From Photobacterium sp. OFAV2-7 (lineage in GTDB: Bacteria; Pseudomonadota; Gammaproteobacteria; Enterobacterales; Vibrionaceae): DNA of 64,000 bases. Of this stretch, positions 43,619 through 53,940 are shown one piece after another. The notes beneath the pieces are model-generated. The model was not told the origin of the DNA. It searched no databases and worked only from the letters and a program-made list of their open reading frames with translations. The stretch is taken from NCBI RefSeq assembly GCF_022347985.1, contig NZ_JAKRFQ010000001.1, forward strand, positions 1-64,000, read 5' to 3'. Both the position numbers and the translations under genes were made by a program. Each line of letters begins with the position of its first letter. Position 1 is the stretch's first letter.

Positions 43619-44125
43619 ATGTGGCCTGACATTGCCCCTTTTGCATGGCCAGCACTATTGAAGTGCGGAGTTTGTGGCGCTCTGATCGGTTTGGAGCGCC
43701 AGCTACGAGGCAAGCCGGTAGGGATCCGAACATCGACCTTAATCATTGTCGGCACTTACTGCTTTATTACTCTCGGGCGGACTCTGTCTGACAACAATGC
43801 CGATATTGCCCGTGTCATGGCACAGGTGATCACCGGCATCGGCTTTCTCGGTGCCGGTGTGATGATGAATCGTGACGGCCAAATACACGGTGTGACATCA
43901 GCGGCTGTGGTCTGGATGCTGGCCGCGCTGGGCGTCACCATCGGGTTAGGCTATGGCCAGAGCGCGGTGATCATGACTGGCGTCATGATTGCGGTACTGC
44001 TCGGCGTCGACAAGCTGGAAAACAGCCTGCGTTTTCTGCGCAAGGGCGTTCACGCCCATTGGTCTGGCCGACGTCAGCGCAAGCTGATGAAGCGCAATCC
44101 GCCTCAGCCGCAACCCGAGGAATAA
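43619..44125 (+). CDS. MgtC/SapB-family inner membrane protein
   Basis: This 168-aa protein has four to five membrane helices and the family signature ALIGLERQLRGKPVGIRTSTLI followed by ITGIGFLGAGVMM and GVTSAAVVWMLAALG. The C-terminus is short and basic (RRQRKLMKRN), lacking the ACT-like domain of true MgtC, so it is closer to the SapB/YhiD type. Function of this branch is unclear. The ribosome-binding site AGGAG lies 8 nt before the ATG, and the gene is probably cotranscribed with rimK. Confidence 0.88.
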   Translation: MWPDIAPFAWPALLKCGVCGALIGLERQLRGKPVGIRTSTLIIVGTYCFITLGRTLSDNNADIARVMAQVITGIGFLGAGVMMNRDGQIHGVTSAAVVWMLAALGVTIGLGYGQSAVIMTGVMIAVLLGVDKLENSLRFLRKGVHAHWSGRRQRKLMKRNPPQPQPEE

Positions 44126-44301
44126 CCAGTACACCTTTATTGAAAAAGTACAGCTAAAAGCTGAGCAAAAACAGATTTTAAAATAAAGACAACCACACAA
44201 TGCTTAAACAATTTTTTTTATTGGAAATTAATTTGATCAGCTTTTTTGGCTTTTTTCCTTTAAAGCTTACTACGATAAAAATGCAGCAAACGCCGAGCAC
44301 G

Positions 44302-44442
44302 CGTACAGCTTTATACCTCAAAAACAGCTTTTATATGAGCAAATTACCCACCCTGTTTCCAAAGCTCCTCGACAAAATTAAATTATTGATTATTAAATAT
44401 AAAATTCACGTACAGCTTTTCCAGCTTTTTCCCCGACAAACT
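44302..44442 (+). repeat. Copy B of the duplicated about 140-bp non-coding element
   Basis: The first 28 bases match copy A at all but two positions, and the last 34 bases (from 44409) match copy A at all but about four. The middle is AT-rich and diverged, with a shared ACAAAA-TTAA tract. A related CAGCTTTTTTGGCTTTTTTCCT lies at 44238-44259 and a partial GTACAGCT at 44147-44154. Confidence 0.75.
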
Positions 44443-44596
44443 TTGCACAGTCTTTTTGTAGCTTTTCCCTTCTCATACTGTCGAACATGATCAGCAAATA
44501 GAGCTTTGTTCAACAAAAAGCTGAGCAAAAGTAACACCATGAGCTATAGTCTTTAGAGTTAATTATAAGTTATTGTTTTAAAACGATAATAATAAA

Positions 44597-44613
44597 CGTA
44601 CAGCTTTTTGAGG
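44597..44613 (+). repeat. Fifth copy of the CGTACAGCTTT motif
   Basis: The 11-mer CGTACAGCTTT continues directly into TTGAGG, which supplies the ribosome-binding site of the 54-aa ORF that starts at 44620. All five perfect copies in the window are on the plus strand and intergenic. Confidence 0.7.
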
Positions 44614-44619
44614 AAATTT

Positions 44620-44784
44620 ATGGATGAACTACTCGAGGAAAGGAAAGTAGCCTTAACCGTCAAGGAAGATAGTCGGTACGAAAGCATTTTGCCCCAGAAA
44701 GCCACCGCTTCTTTGCAATATACGACAGGCACAAAAAAGCTGGAGACAGAGCTCCAGCTTCAAGAATTTTCAACTCAACGCTAG
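44620..44784 (+). CDS. Possible small protein of 54 aa, unknown
   Basis: This short ORF starts at ATG with GAGG 7 nt upstream, a good ribosome-binding site. It reads MDELLEERKVALTVKEDSR and ends ELQLQEFSTQR. It is charged, with no membrane segment or signal peptide, and its last third overlaps the groEL terminator hairpin on the other strand. I recognise no family. The small size and overlap make it uncertain. The remaining 44126-44846 sequence holds the repeats above and no other gene. Confidence 0.4.
   Translation: MDELLEERKVALTVKEDSRYESILPQKATASLQYTTGTKKLETELQLQEFSTQR
44736..44762 (-). terminator. Intrinsic terminator of groESL
   Basis: On the minus strand the stem AAGCTGGAG / CTCCAGCTT is followed by TTTTTTGTG, 87 bp after the groEL stop. 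Confidence 0.85.
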
Positions 44785-44846
44785 GTAGTTCAAGAGCACT
44801 TCCGACACCGCTATTGGGCTAACTAGCTAAGAGGTGATAAGTTCGA

Positions 44847-46508
<1,662 letters not shown>

Positions 46509-46534
46509 TTAATTCTTTATTCGTAGTGATCGGA

Positions 46535-46825
46535 TTATTCAACGATTGCCATGATGTCATTTTCAGACATGATCAGGACTTCTTTACCGTCGATCTTCTC
46601 AGACTTCGTGCCGTAGCCTTCAGCAAAGATCACAGTATCACCAACTTTAACGTCCAGCGGCTGTACCGTGCCGTTTTCTAGGATGCGGCCTTTGCCTACT
46701 GCCAGTACTGTACCGCGAGTAGATTTTTCAGCTGCAGAACCAGTTAGAACGATGCCGCCGGCAGATTTTGATTCAACTTCTTGGCGCTCAACGATAACTC
46801 GGTCATGTAAAGGACGAATGTTCAT
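46535..46825 (-). CDS. groES: Co-chaperonin GroES (10 kDa)
   Basis: This 96-aa protein begins [21 protein letters not shown] and has the mobile loop [18 protein letters not shown] and terminal IMAIVE. It caps the GroEL cavity. A heat-shock-type promoter lies upstream. Confidence 0.98.
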   Translation of the reverse strand: MNIRPLHDRVIVERQEVESKSAGGIVLTGSAAEKSTRGTVLAVGKGRILENGTVQPLDVKVGDTVIFAEGYGTKSEKIDGKEVLIMSENDIMAIVE

Positions 46826-46909
46826 CGGTCGTCTCTCCTGATTTTGGTAATATCCATACGATTAATAAAGCTAGCATGGTTTCACACTAACTTTTTCTGA
46901 TAACTAAAC

Positions 46910-46937
46910 ATGTTGGGACGTTTTTCTGGATCCCAAG
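46910..46937 (-). promoter_or_regulatory. Sigma-32-type heat-shock promoter of groESL
   Basis: On the minus strand CTTGGGA and CCCAACAT are separated by 13 bp, close to the sigma-32 consensus CTTGAAA / CCCCATNT. It is about 85 bp upstream of groES. Confidence 0.6.
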
Positions 46938-47034
46938 TCCCCTGTACTATTTTTTTCAAAAAATTCTCACAGACTTTTTGCCCGATCACACTCTTTGCTT
47001 TAGGGTAGGCGGGCATCCCGATAATGAGACAGCT

Positions 47035-48402
47035 ATGGCAACAGAAAGAAAAGCAGACAAACATGGGCTTTTATCAGCGCCCATTCCTATCGTCCTGCGC
47101 CGGTTAACCGTTCCGATGGTATTCGGGATGGTTGCGATCTTGCTGTTTAACCTGGTCGACACCTTCTTTATTTCGCTTCTGGGCACCGAGGCACTGGCCG
47201 CGGTCAGCTTTACCTTTCCGGTCACCTTTGCCCTCAACTGTATCACCATGGGCGTCAGTGTCGGGATATCAACCCGGGTAGGACGCCTGCTGGGCAGCGG
47301 CGACAATCATACCGCCGCCCGGTTCGCCAGCCACGGGCTGTTGCTGGCAGTACTTTTGATGATCACAGCATCCAGTATAGGCCTGCTGACCCTCGAACCC
47401 TTATTTTCGCTCATCGGTGCGTCGCCGGAGCTATTGCCAATCATTAAGCAATATATGGATATCTGGTATCTGGCTATTCCGTTGCTGGTCATACCGATGG
47501 CGGGCAACAGTGCCATTCGTGCCACCGGGGACGCCAAGACGCCGGCCAAGATCATGATGCTGGCCGGGGTGATCAACGGTGTACTCGATCCTTTACTGAT
47601 CTTTGGTTATGGTCCGTTTCCCGAGCTGGGCGTAAGAGGGGCAGCGATAGCCAGCGGGATCAGCTGGGCCTTCGCCCTGATCTGCTCCCTCTATATTTTA
47701 ATCAAAAGAGAAAAACTGCTGGCGATGCCACAGCTGAGGTTGCTCGGCAGGGACTGGCAACAAATCATGCAGGTCGGCACTCCGGCAGCCCTCTCCAATG
47801 CCCTGACTCCCCTGTCCGGAGCCATACTGATGTCGCTGCTAGCCGGCCTCGGCACTACCTCGGTGGCCGCCTACGGCGCCGCGATGCGAATCGAATCCCT
47901 GCTGGTGCTCGTTATGATGGCACTGGGATCTGCCCTGATGCCGTTCATGGCCCAGAACCTGGGCGCCAACAACCCGCAACGTGCCTTCAAGGCAATGTTT
48001 ACCGCGATGCGGTTTGCCATTCTGTTCCAGCTGCTGATATTTATCATGATGGTGCCGCTTAGCTGGCCGTTATCGGCATTGTTCAGTCAGGACATCGCCG
48101 TTCAGGAGCAACTCTGGCACTACTTGATTGTGGTCCCGATCAGCTACGGCATGCAGGCCGTGTGTATGCTGCTCATCAGCGCTCTCAATGCTATGCACAA
48201 GTCCGTCCATGCCCTAGTGTGGAACCTGCTGCGGCTGTTTGCCTTCTTGCTGCCGGCGGCTTGGCTGGGCAGCTGGATAAACGGAACCGAAGGATTATTT
48301 GTCGGCATTGCCATCGCCAACTTACTGAGCGGTATCGGGGCATACCTGTACGCGGTCAAAATGCGGCGACACATGTACAGCAGTCTGGCCAATCCAAGCT
48401 AA
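47035..48402 (+). CDS. MATE-family efflux transporter
   Basis: This 455-aa protein has about 12 membrane helices in two MatE halves. RLTVPMVFGMVAILLFNLVDTFFISLLG opens the first, and the second half begins around QIMQVGTPAALSNALTPLSG. These proteins exchange Na+ or H+ for drugs or metabolites. The start at 47035 (MATERKADKHGL) has GAGA upstream; the open frame extends to 46978. The substrate is unknown. Confidence 0.88.
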   Translation: MATERKADKHGLLSAPIPIVLRRLTVPMVFGMVAILLFNLVDTFFISLLGTEALAAVSFTFPVTFALNCITMGVSVGISTRVGRLLGSGDNHTAARFASHGLLLAVLLMITASSIGLLTLEPLFSLIGASPELLPIIKQYMDIWYLAIPLLVIPMAGNSAIRATGDAKTPAKIMMLAGVINGVLDPLLIFGYGPFPELGVRGAAIASGISWAFALICSLYILIKREKLLAMPQLRLLGRDWQQIMQVGTPAALSNALTPLSGAILMSLLAGLGTTSVAAYGAAMRIESLLVLVMMALGSALMPFMAQNLGANNPQRAFKAMFTAMRFAILFQLLIFIMMVPLSWPLSALFSQDIAVQEQLWHYLIVVPISYGMQAVCMLLISALNAMHKSVHALVWNLLRLFAFLLPAAWLGSWINGTEGLFVGIAIANLLSGIGAYLYAVKMRRHMYSSLANPS

Positions 48403-48447
48403 AGATCACACCTTTTGGCTGACAAAAAATATGAACAGTATTAACAA

Positions 48448-48473
48448 AAAGGCAGCCATTCGGCTGCCTTTCT
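48448..48473. terminator. Bidirectional terminator between the MATE gene and fxsA
   Basis: A 10-bp stem (AAAGGCAGCC / GGCTGCCTTT) with A- and T-runs on either side. Confidence 0.85.
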
Positions 48474-48509
48474 ATATTCACGTTGTTGTACAATGCTTGC
48501 CGTGCCTAC

Positions 48510-49043
48510 TCAAGGCAGCCGGCGATCATTGTTGTCCTTGTTTTCATCTTTACGCTCATACTCGCCATCGAACACGTCGCCGTCGGACGGACGCTGATTG
48601 AATGAGTCCGAACGGTGATCAAACGGCCCCTGGCCGCTGAAGCCCTGACCGCCACCGAAACCGGCACTAAAGCCCGAGCCCATACTCTGGACCTTCACCC
48701 GGCTCATTAGCTGCTTGGCCAGCATTGCACGCGGTGCCGGAAGCAATACAAGCATCCCCAGTGCATCAGTCATAAAACCCGGTGTCAGCAACAATACCCC
48801 GGCAACAGCCAGCATTACCCCTTCGACAATTTGCTGAGCAGGCAACTCGCCTTGCTGCAGGCGGCTTTGCACCGACATAAGGGTGGCTATCCCCTGGCTC
48901 CGTACGAGCGATGCACCGACAACCGCCGTTACCAACACCAGTGCAATCGTTGGCCATAGGCCCAGAAATCCCCCTAGTTGGACAAACAGGGCAATCTCAA
49001 TAATCGGAACAACAATAAACAGAAATAGTAAAACAGGAAACAC
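48510..49043 (-). CDS. fxsA: FxsA-family inner membrane protein
   Basis: This 177-aa protein has an N-terminal membrane-rich domain (about 1-105) with PIIEIALFVQLGGFLGLWPT and LLTPGFMTDALGMLVLLP, matching FxsA. FxsA (suppressor of F exclusion of phage T7) is coded between aspA and groES in E. coli, the same order as here. The C-terminal 60 residues are Gly/Asp/Arg-rich and soluble. Confidence 0.9.
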   Translation of the reverse strand: MFPVLLFLFIVVPIIEIALFVQLGGFLGLWPTIALVLVTAVVGASLVRSQGIATLMSVQSRLQQGELPAQQIVEGVMLAVAGVLLLTPGFMTDALGMLVLLPAPRAMLAKQLMSRVKVQSMGSGFSAGFGGGQGFSGQGPFDHRSDSFNQRPSDGDVFDGEYERKDENKDNNDRRLP

Positions 49044-49283
49044 GACTCACCTCTTTGCGGTTGCGGTCTGTAATAAACGGGTATACGCGACACGGATAAA
49101 ATCATCCGGAGTCATCACGCCAGGTTCTATCTTTTAATATCGGGAACAAATGGCCCTTTTTCAACCTCTGGAGTGTACCAAAAAACACAGCCTGAACCCA
49201 CGCTGACTGCGCAAAACAGAACTTTCACATCTTGTCATTTTTGCTCATTAGTCGACATAAACCACCGACTAGCTGTTAACACT

Positions 49284-49305
49284 AAATGTGATGTAGATCG
49301 TGTTT
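49284..49305. promoter_or_regulatory. Distal CRP-like site upstream of aspA
   Basis: The 22-bp site has the half TGTGA and a weaker right half; about 18 of 22 positions match the CRP consensus. Its centre is 49 bp upstream of the proximal site. The rest of the 456-bp fxsA-aspA gap holds no other recognisable element. Confidence 0.6.
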
Positions 49306-49332
49306 TTGTGCAAATGTTTTCAGGCCGATTAA

Positions 49333-49377
49333 AAAAGTGATCTGGATTATGTTTTTACCACTAAAGGGGAGTATTAT
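49333..49377 (+). promoter_or_regulatory. Proximal CRP-like site and -10 element of aspA
   Basis: A CRP-like 22-mer at 49333-49354 (about 17 of 22 positions) is followed by TATTAT at 49372-49377. A start point about 7 nt after the -10 puts the site near -41.5, the class II activation position. Confidence 0.55.
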
Positions 49378-49499
49378 CGGCTTCAGACAATAGGTGTCAG
49401 GTACGATCATCTAGCCAAAATCTCTGCGGAACGGATTCTAATCATTCAGAATTGGCTCAATAATTGAATTTCATTAGCAGATTCCACTAAGGCTACACT

Positions 49500-50960
49500 A
49501 TGTCTCAGATGATTGATCTAGAAAAAAATGAAGCAACTCTAAACGTTGCAACCCGCATCGAAGAAGATCTTCTTGGCGATCGCCACGTCCCAGCTGACGC
49601 ATACTGGGGTATTCACACTCTTCGTGCTGTTGAAAACTTCAACATTTCCCAAACGACTATTTCTGACGTACCAGAGTTTGTTCGCGGTATGGTTTTCACC
49701 AAGAAAGCTGCTGCAATGGCGAACAAAGAGCTGGGTGTTATCCCTTCTGATGTTGGCGAGTACATCATCAAGGCGTGTGACGAGATCCTTGAAACAGGAA
49801 AGTGCATGGATCAGTTCCCGTCTGACGTCTACCAGGGTGGTGCCGGTACTTCAGTTAACATGAACACTAACGAAGTGATTGCAAACCTTGCTCTTGAGCT
49901 AATGGGCAAAGAAAAAGGCGAGTATGACATCGTTAACCCTAACGACCACGTCAACAAGAGCCAGTCAACTAACTGTGCCTACCCAACAGGCTTCCGTGTC
50001 GCTGTATACAACAGCATCATGAACATGGTTGAAGCTCTGGAGTACCTGAAAGGTGCCTTCGACGCGAAAGACAAAGAATTCGCTGACGTACTGAAAATGG
50101 GCCGTACCCAGCTGCAGGACGCAGTCCCAATGACTGTCGGTCAGGAATTCCACGCATTCGGCGTACTGATCAAAGAAGAAATTAAAAACCTTCGCCACAC
50201 CGCCCAGCTTCTACTGGAAGTTAACCTGGGTGCAACGGCAATCGGTACCGGTCTGAACGCAGCAACAGGCTACCAGGAACTAGCGGTTCAGCGTCTGGCT
50301 GAAGTCACAGGCCTTCCTTGCACACCAGCAGAAGACTTGATTGAAGCGACCTCTGACTGTGGCGCATACGTCATGGTTCACGGCGCACTTAAGCGTACTG
50401 CCGTTAAGCTATCTAAGATCTGTAACGACCTGCGTCTGCTGTCTTCTGGTCCTCGTGCCGGTCTGAACGAAATCAACCTACCTGAAATGCAGGCTGGTTC
50501 TTCTATCATGCCAGCAAAAGTAAACCCAGTGATCCCAGAAGTGGTTAACCAGGTTTGCTTCAAGGTGATTGGTAACGACACCACCATTACTTTTGCCGCA
50601 GAAGCCGGTCAGCTTCAGCTAAACGTGATGGAGCCAGTTATCGGCCAGGCACTGTTCGAGTCTATCGACCTGCTGAAAAACGCCTCTATCAACCTACGCG
50701 ACAAGTGTATTGACGGTATCACAGTGAACAAAGAAGTATGTGAAAGCTTCGTGTTCAACTCTATCGGTATCGTTACGTATCTGAACCCGTTCATCGGCCA
50801 CCACGAAGGTGACATCGTCGGTAAGATCTGTGCTGAAACAGGCAAGAGCGTCCGTGATGTTGTACTAGAGCGTGGTCTGCTGACTGAAGCTCAGCTAGAT
50901 GACATCTTCTCAGTTCAGAACCTGATGCACCCAGAATATAAAGCGAAGCGTTACAACTAA
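49500..50960 (+). CDS. aspA: Aspartate ammonia-lyase
   Basis: This 486-aa enzyme deaminates L-aspartate to fumarate, feeding fumarate respiration by FrdABCD. The superfamily signature [15 protein letters not shown] holds the catalytic serine, and [12 protein letters not shown] and the TGLN block ([14 protein letters not shown]) are conserved. The length is slightly over the E. coli 478. It is followed by dcuA, as in E. coli. Confidence 0.97.
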   Translation: MSQMIDLEKNEATLNVATRIEEDLLGDRHVPADAYWGIHTLRAVENFNISQTTISDVPEFVRGMVFTKKAAAMANKELGVIPSDVGEYIIKACDEILETGKCMDQFPSDVYQGGAGTSVNMNTNEVIANLALELMGKEKGEYDIVNPNDHVNKSQSTNCAYPTGFRVAVYNSIMNMVEALEYLKGAFDAKDKEFADVLKMGRTQLQDAVPMTVGQEFHAFGVLIKEEIKNLRHTAQLLLEVNLGATAIGTGLNAATGYQELAVQRLAEVTGLPCTPAEDLIEATSDCGAYVMVHGALKRTAVKLSKICNDLRLLSSGPRAGLNEINLPEMQAGSSIMPAKVNPVIPEVVNQVCFKVIGNDTTITFAAEAGQLQLNVMEPVIGQALFESIDLLKNASINLRDKCIDGITVNKEVCESFVFNSIGIVTYLNPFIGHHEGDIVGKICAETGKSVRDVVLERGLLTEAQLDDIFSVQNLMHPEYKAKRYN

Positions 50961-51071
50961 TAAAGCGCAAACGCGATAAAACCCGGCGGATTGTCAGGAT
51001 GAGAGTCCGCCACTTTTTTGCTACAGATTCCCCCTTTTATATTTTTTTAACTTTAAAGACAGGACAATCTC

Positions 51072-52373
51072 ATGATTGGTGTAGAACTCTTTGTCGTTCT
51101 TGCGTTTATCTATTTAGGCGCTCGTATCGGCGGTATTGGTATTGGTTTTGCTGGCGGTGCCGGCGTATTGGTACTTTCTCTTCTTTTGGGTGTCGATGCA
51201 GGTAATATTCCTGTCGACGTTATCCTGATCATCATGTCAGTAATTACAGCCATTGCCGCTATGCAGGTTGCCGGTGGTATGGACTGGCTGGTTGATCTTG
51301 CTGAAAAATTTCTTCGAAAAAACCCTAAGCGCATCACTTTCTATGCGCCAATGGTCACTTACTTCATGACACTGCTAGCAGGTACCGGTCATACCGCGTT
51401 CTCTACCCTACCAGTTATTGCAGAAGTCGCCAAAGAGCAAGGTGTACGTCCTTCTCGTCCGCTTTCTATTGCAGTTGTGGCTTCACAAATTGCAATCACC
51501 GCATCGCCTATCTCTGCAGCGGTTGTATTCTTCTCAGGCATTCTTGAACCGCTGGGAGTAGGCTACCTAACGCTACTGGCTGTTTGTATCCCGACAACGT
51601 TCGTCGCTTGTATGGCCGGTGCGTTTGTTTCTAACTTCCTGGGCTGCGAGCTAAAAGACGATGCTATCTATAAAGACCGTCTGGCAAAAGGCCTGATCAA
51701 AATCCAGGGTGAAACCAAGCGTGAAATCCTGCCGACAGCGAAGCCTGCAACTTACATCTTCATTGCCGCTATCATCGCGGTTGTTGCCTACGCAACAATG
51801 ATTTCCAGCGCTGTAGGCCTGATTGAAGATCCGGCGCTAGGCCGTAACGATGCCATCATGGTGTTCATGCTGACAGCTGCCATGGCTATCGTCACCATCA
51901 CCAAGATCGATGCGTCTAAGATTGCCAACGCCGCGACTTTCAAGTCTGGTATGAGTGCTTGTGTGTGCGTACTGGGTGTTGCCTGGTTGGGTGATACATT
52001 CGTATCTGGCCACATCACTGAAATCAAAGAACTAGCAGGTGAGATCCTGGAGCAGTACCCTTGGATGCTGGCTGTAACCCTATTCTTTGCCTCTATGCTG
52101 CTTTACTCTCAGGGCGCAACAACTACCGCACTAATGCCTGCAGCACTGGCTATCGGTGTCGCACCACTCACAGCCATCGCGTCTTTCGCTGCTGTAAGTG
52201 CGCTGTTCGTACTGCCAACTTACCCAACCCTGCTTGCTGCCGTTGAGATGGATGACACAGGTTCAACCCGTATCGGTAACCTGGTATTTAACCACCCGTT
52301 CTTTATCCCGGGTGTGGTAACCATCGTCACCTCTGTTGCCCTGGGCTTTGCCTTTGGCGGTGTCTTCCTGTAA
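51072..52373 (+). CDS. dcuA: Anaerobic C4-dicarboxylate transporter DcuA
   Basis: This 433-aa membrane protein has about 10 helices and Dcu-family blocks TGHTAFSTLPVIAEVAKEQGVRPSRPLS, SPISAAVVFFSGILEPLGVGY and GSTRIGNLVFNHPFFIPG. It exchanges aspartate or fumarate for succinate. It lies 111 bp after aspA; the gap contains a G/C-rich inverted repeat (GGCGGA...TCCGCC) but no T-run, so read-through from aspA is plausible. Confidence 0.95.
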   Translation: MIGVELFVVLAFIYLGARIGGIGIGFAGGAGVLVLSLLLGVDAGNIPVDVILIIMSVITAIAAMQVAGGMDWLVDLAEKFLRKNPKRITFYAPMVTYFMTLLAGTGHTAFSTLPVIAEVAKEQGVRPSRPLSIAVVASQIAITASPISAAVVFFSGILEPLGVGYLTLLAVCIPTTFVACMAGAFVSNFLGCELKDDAIYKDRLAKGLIKIQGETKREILPTAKPATYIFIAAIIAVVAYATMISSAVGLIEDPALGRNDAIMVFMLTAAMAIVTITKIDASKIANAATFKSGMSACVCVLGVAWLGDTFVSGHITEIKELAGEILEQYPWMLAVTLFFASMLLYSQGATTTALMPAALAIGVAPLTAIASFAAVSALFVLPTYPTLLAAVEMDDTGSTRIGNLVFNHPFFIPGVVTIVTSVALGFAFGGVFL

Positions 52374-52400
52374 CAGGGTCGGCTGAACAATCTGTCACTG

Positions 52401-52432
52401 AGGCCACCTTATTGGGTGGCCTTTTCTTTTAT
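52401..52432 (+). terminator. Intrinsic terminator of aspA-dcuA
   Basis: The stem AGGCCACC / GGTGGCCT is followed by TTTTCTTTT, 28 bp after the dcuA stop. Confidence 0.88.
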
Positions 52433-52865
52433 AGGTACTGGGTATTGAGTACTACAAGCAGTTTGTAACAGTCAAAATTTTGATATAAAGCTCTGTTCTT
52501 CCCTAGGACAAGATCTTCCAGGACTTAGGCTCTGCGGTACATACAATCCAAGTAAGCAATTACTAACAAAGCATATTAATTTAAGGGGAATAACGACAAA
52601 TCCGGTTACTTTTTATTAGGAAAGAGAGAAAGAATTGAAGTAATAAGAAAGATAGGATGATGGATTTGTTGTCTCCGCCCCATCCCGAGGCGAAGACAGC
52701 GAACCAATACGGATTCCAACGTATCGGTTCAGCCCGGCTACATCGTCAATCCCGACGATCTACCCGGAACCATGTCTCAATTTGCTACAGATCAGGCTTA
52801 AGACAGGAAAGCCTGCCAGACAATAGTAGTGATTGAGCGAGCCAGGCGATAGAGGTAAAAGCGTT
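52433..52865. other. Gene-poor gap between dcuA and the LysR gene
   Basis: No complete gene is supported. The left half is AT-rich with an A/G-rich tract (52600-52665). From about 52706 to 52801 one frame reads as a protein-like tail (QPGYIVNPDDLPGTMSQF) ending in TAA but has no start, suggesting a decayed gene. Confidence 0.4.
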
Positions 52866-53780
52866 ATGCAGCGATGCAAAAATGGTATGAAGTTAGACGA
52901 CCTGCGCACTCTGATTGCAATTGCTCAACAAGGAAGTTTCAGAGCTGCAGCCAGTGCGCTAGATATTCCCCCGGCCACCCTAAGCCGCCGGTTACAACGA
53001 CTGGAAGATACCCTGGGTAGCCAGCTGGTGATCCGTGACAGCCGCAACGTATCCCTGACACCGCTGGGGCTACGTTATTTTGAGCGCTGCCAACCGCTGA
53101 TTGACGAGCTCGAGACCACCACCAACGAGCTGCACGATAGCAGCCACGCCAACCCGCGCGGCGCGCTGCGGATCTCCGCGCCCGTCGGCCTGCTCACTTA
53201 CCGGCTGATGCCGCTCTTTAACCAATTTCTGGCCCGCTATCCGGACATCACGCTGTCGCTGAACCACCTGTCAAACCAGCATCATGACTACAGCCCGGAG
53301 CAATATGATGTCGTCTTTCGGGTCGGCCAGCAGCCGGACTCCAGTTTCGCCGCGGCCAGAATCGGCGAATCACAGCGAATTCTGGTCGCTTCCCCGCACT
53401 ATCTGGTCAGTCAGGGAACGCCGGAGCATCCACAGGACCTAAATCAACATGCCCGTCTGGCCAGCGTACCTGAGTTCGAGTGGGCACTTACCGACAGAAA
53501 CGGTACCGAAGACGTAAAAACATACTGGATAAACTCGCCGGTAAAAATGGCCATTGCGGATCTCAACAGCATCAAGAAAGCGGCCATTGACGGGCTGGGC
53601 ATCGCCTGCCTGCCAAACTATGTGGTCGCCGACGCCTGTGATCAGGGCTTGCTGACAACCATGATGGGTAACTGGTACTCACCGCCGCGTCCGATTTATA
53701 TGCTCTACCAACGTCTGGGATACGTACCTGCGCACATTCGCAGCTTTACGGACTTCATGCGCGACGCGTTAGGTAAGTAA
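52866..53780 (+). CDS. LysR-family transcriptional regulator
   Basis: This protein of about 304 aa has an N-terminal winged helix (LDDLRTLIAIAQQGSFRAAASAL, then PPATLSRRLQRLEDTLGSQLV) and a two-lobed effector domain (about 100-300). The start is uncertain. The ATG at 52866 has AGAGG about 10 nt upstream, while the ATG at 52887 (MKLDDLRTL) gives the more usual LysR N-terminus but has no ribosome-binding site. The target is unknown; dsbD follows 160 bp later on the same strand. Confidence 0.85.
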   Translation: MQRCKNGMKLDDLRTLIAIAQQGSFRAAASALDIPPATLSRRLQRLEDTLGSQLVIRDSRNVSLTPLGLRYFERCQPLIDELETTTNELHDSSHANPRGALRISAPVGLLTYRLMPLFNQFLARYPDITLSLNHLSNQHHDYSPEQYDVVFRVGQQPDSSFAAARIGESQRILVASPHYLVSQGTPEHPQDLNQHARLASVPEFEWALTDRNGTEDVKTYWINSPVKMAIADLNSIKKAAIDGLGIACLPNYVVADACDQGLLTTMMGNWYSPPRPIYMLYQRLGYVPAHIRSFTDFMRDALGK

Positions 53781-53940
53781 TCACTTACAAGCATACTGGC
53801 TACGGCAATCAAACTTATTGTTTTTACTGTAGATGAAACCAAACGCTGAATAACACGGTCTGAGAGAGTATAGTTAATACCCAAACTACACCTTCAAGGT
53901 GCAGTTTGGGCATAAATCCCTGCAGACGAGCCTGATCTGA

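Noticed and set aside
44200-44490. 96-aa open frame in the rimK-groEL gap
   Set aside because: It runs through copy B of the non-coding repeat, has no ribosome-binding site, and its Phe/Leu/Lys-rich product follows AT-rich composition.
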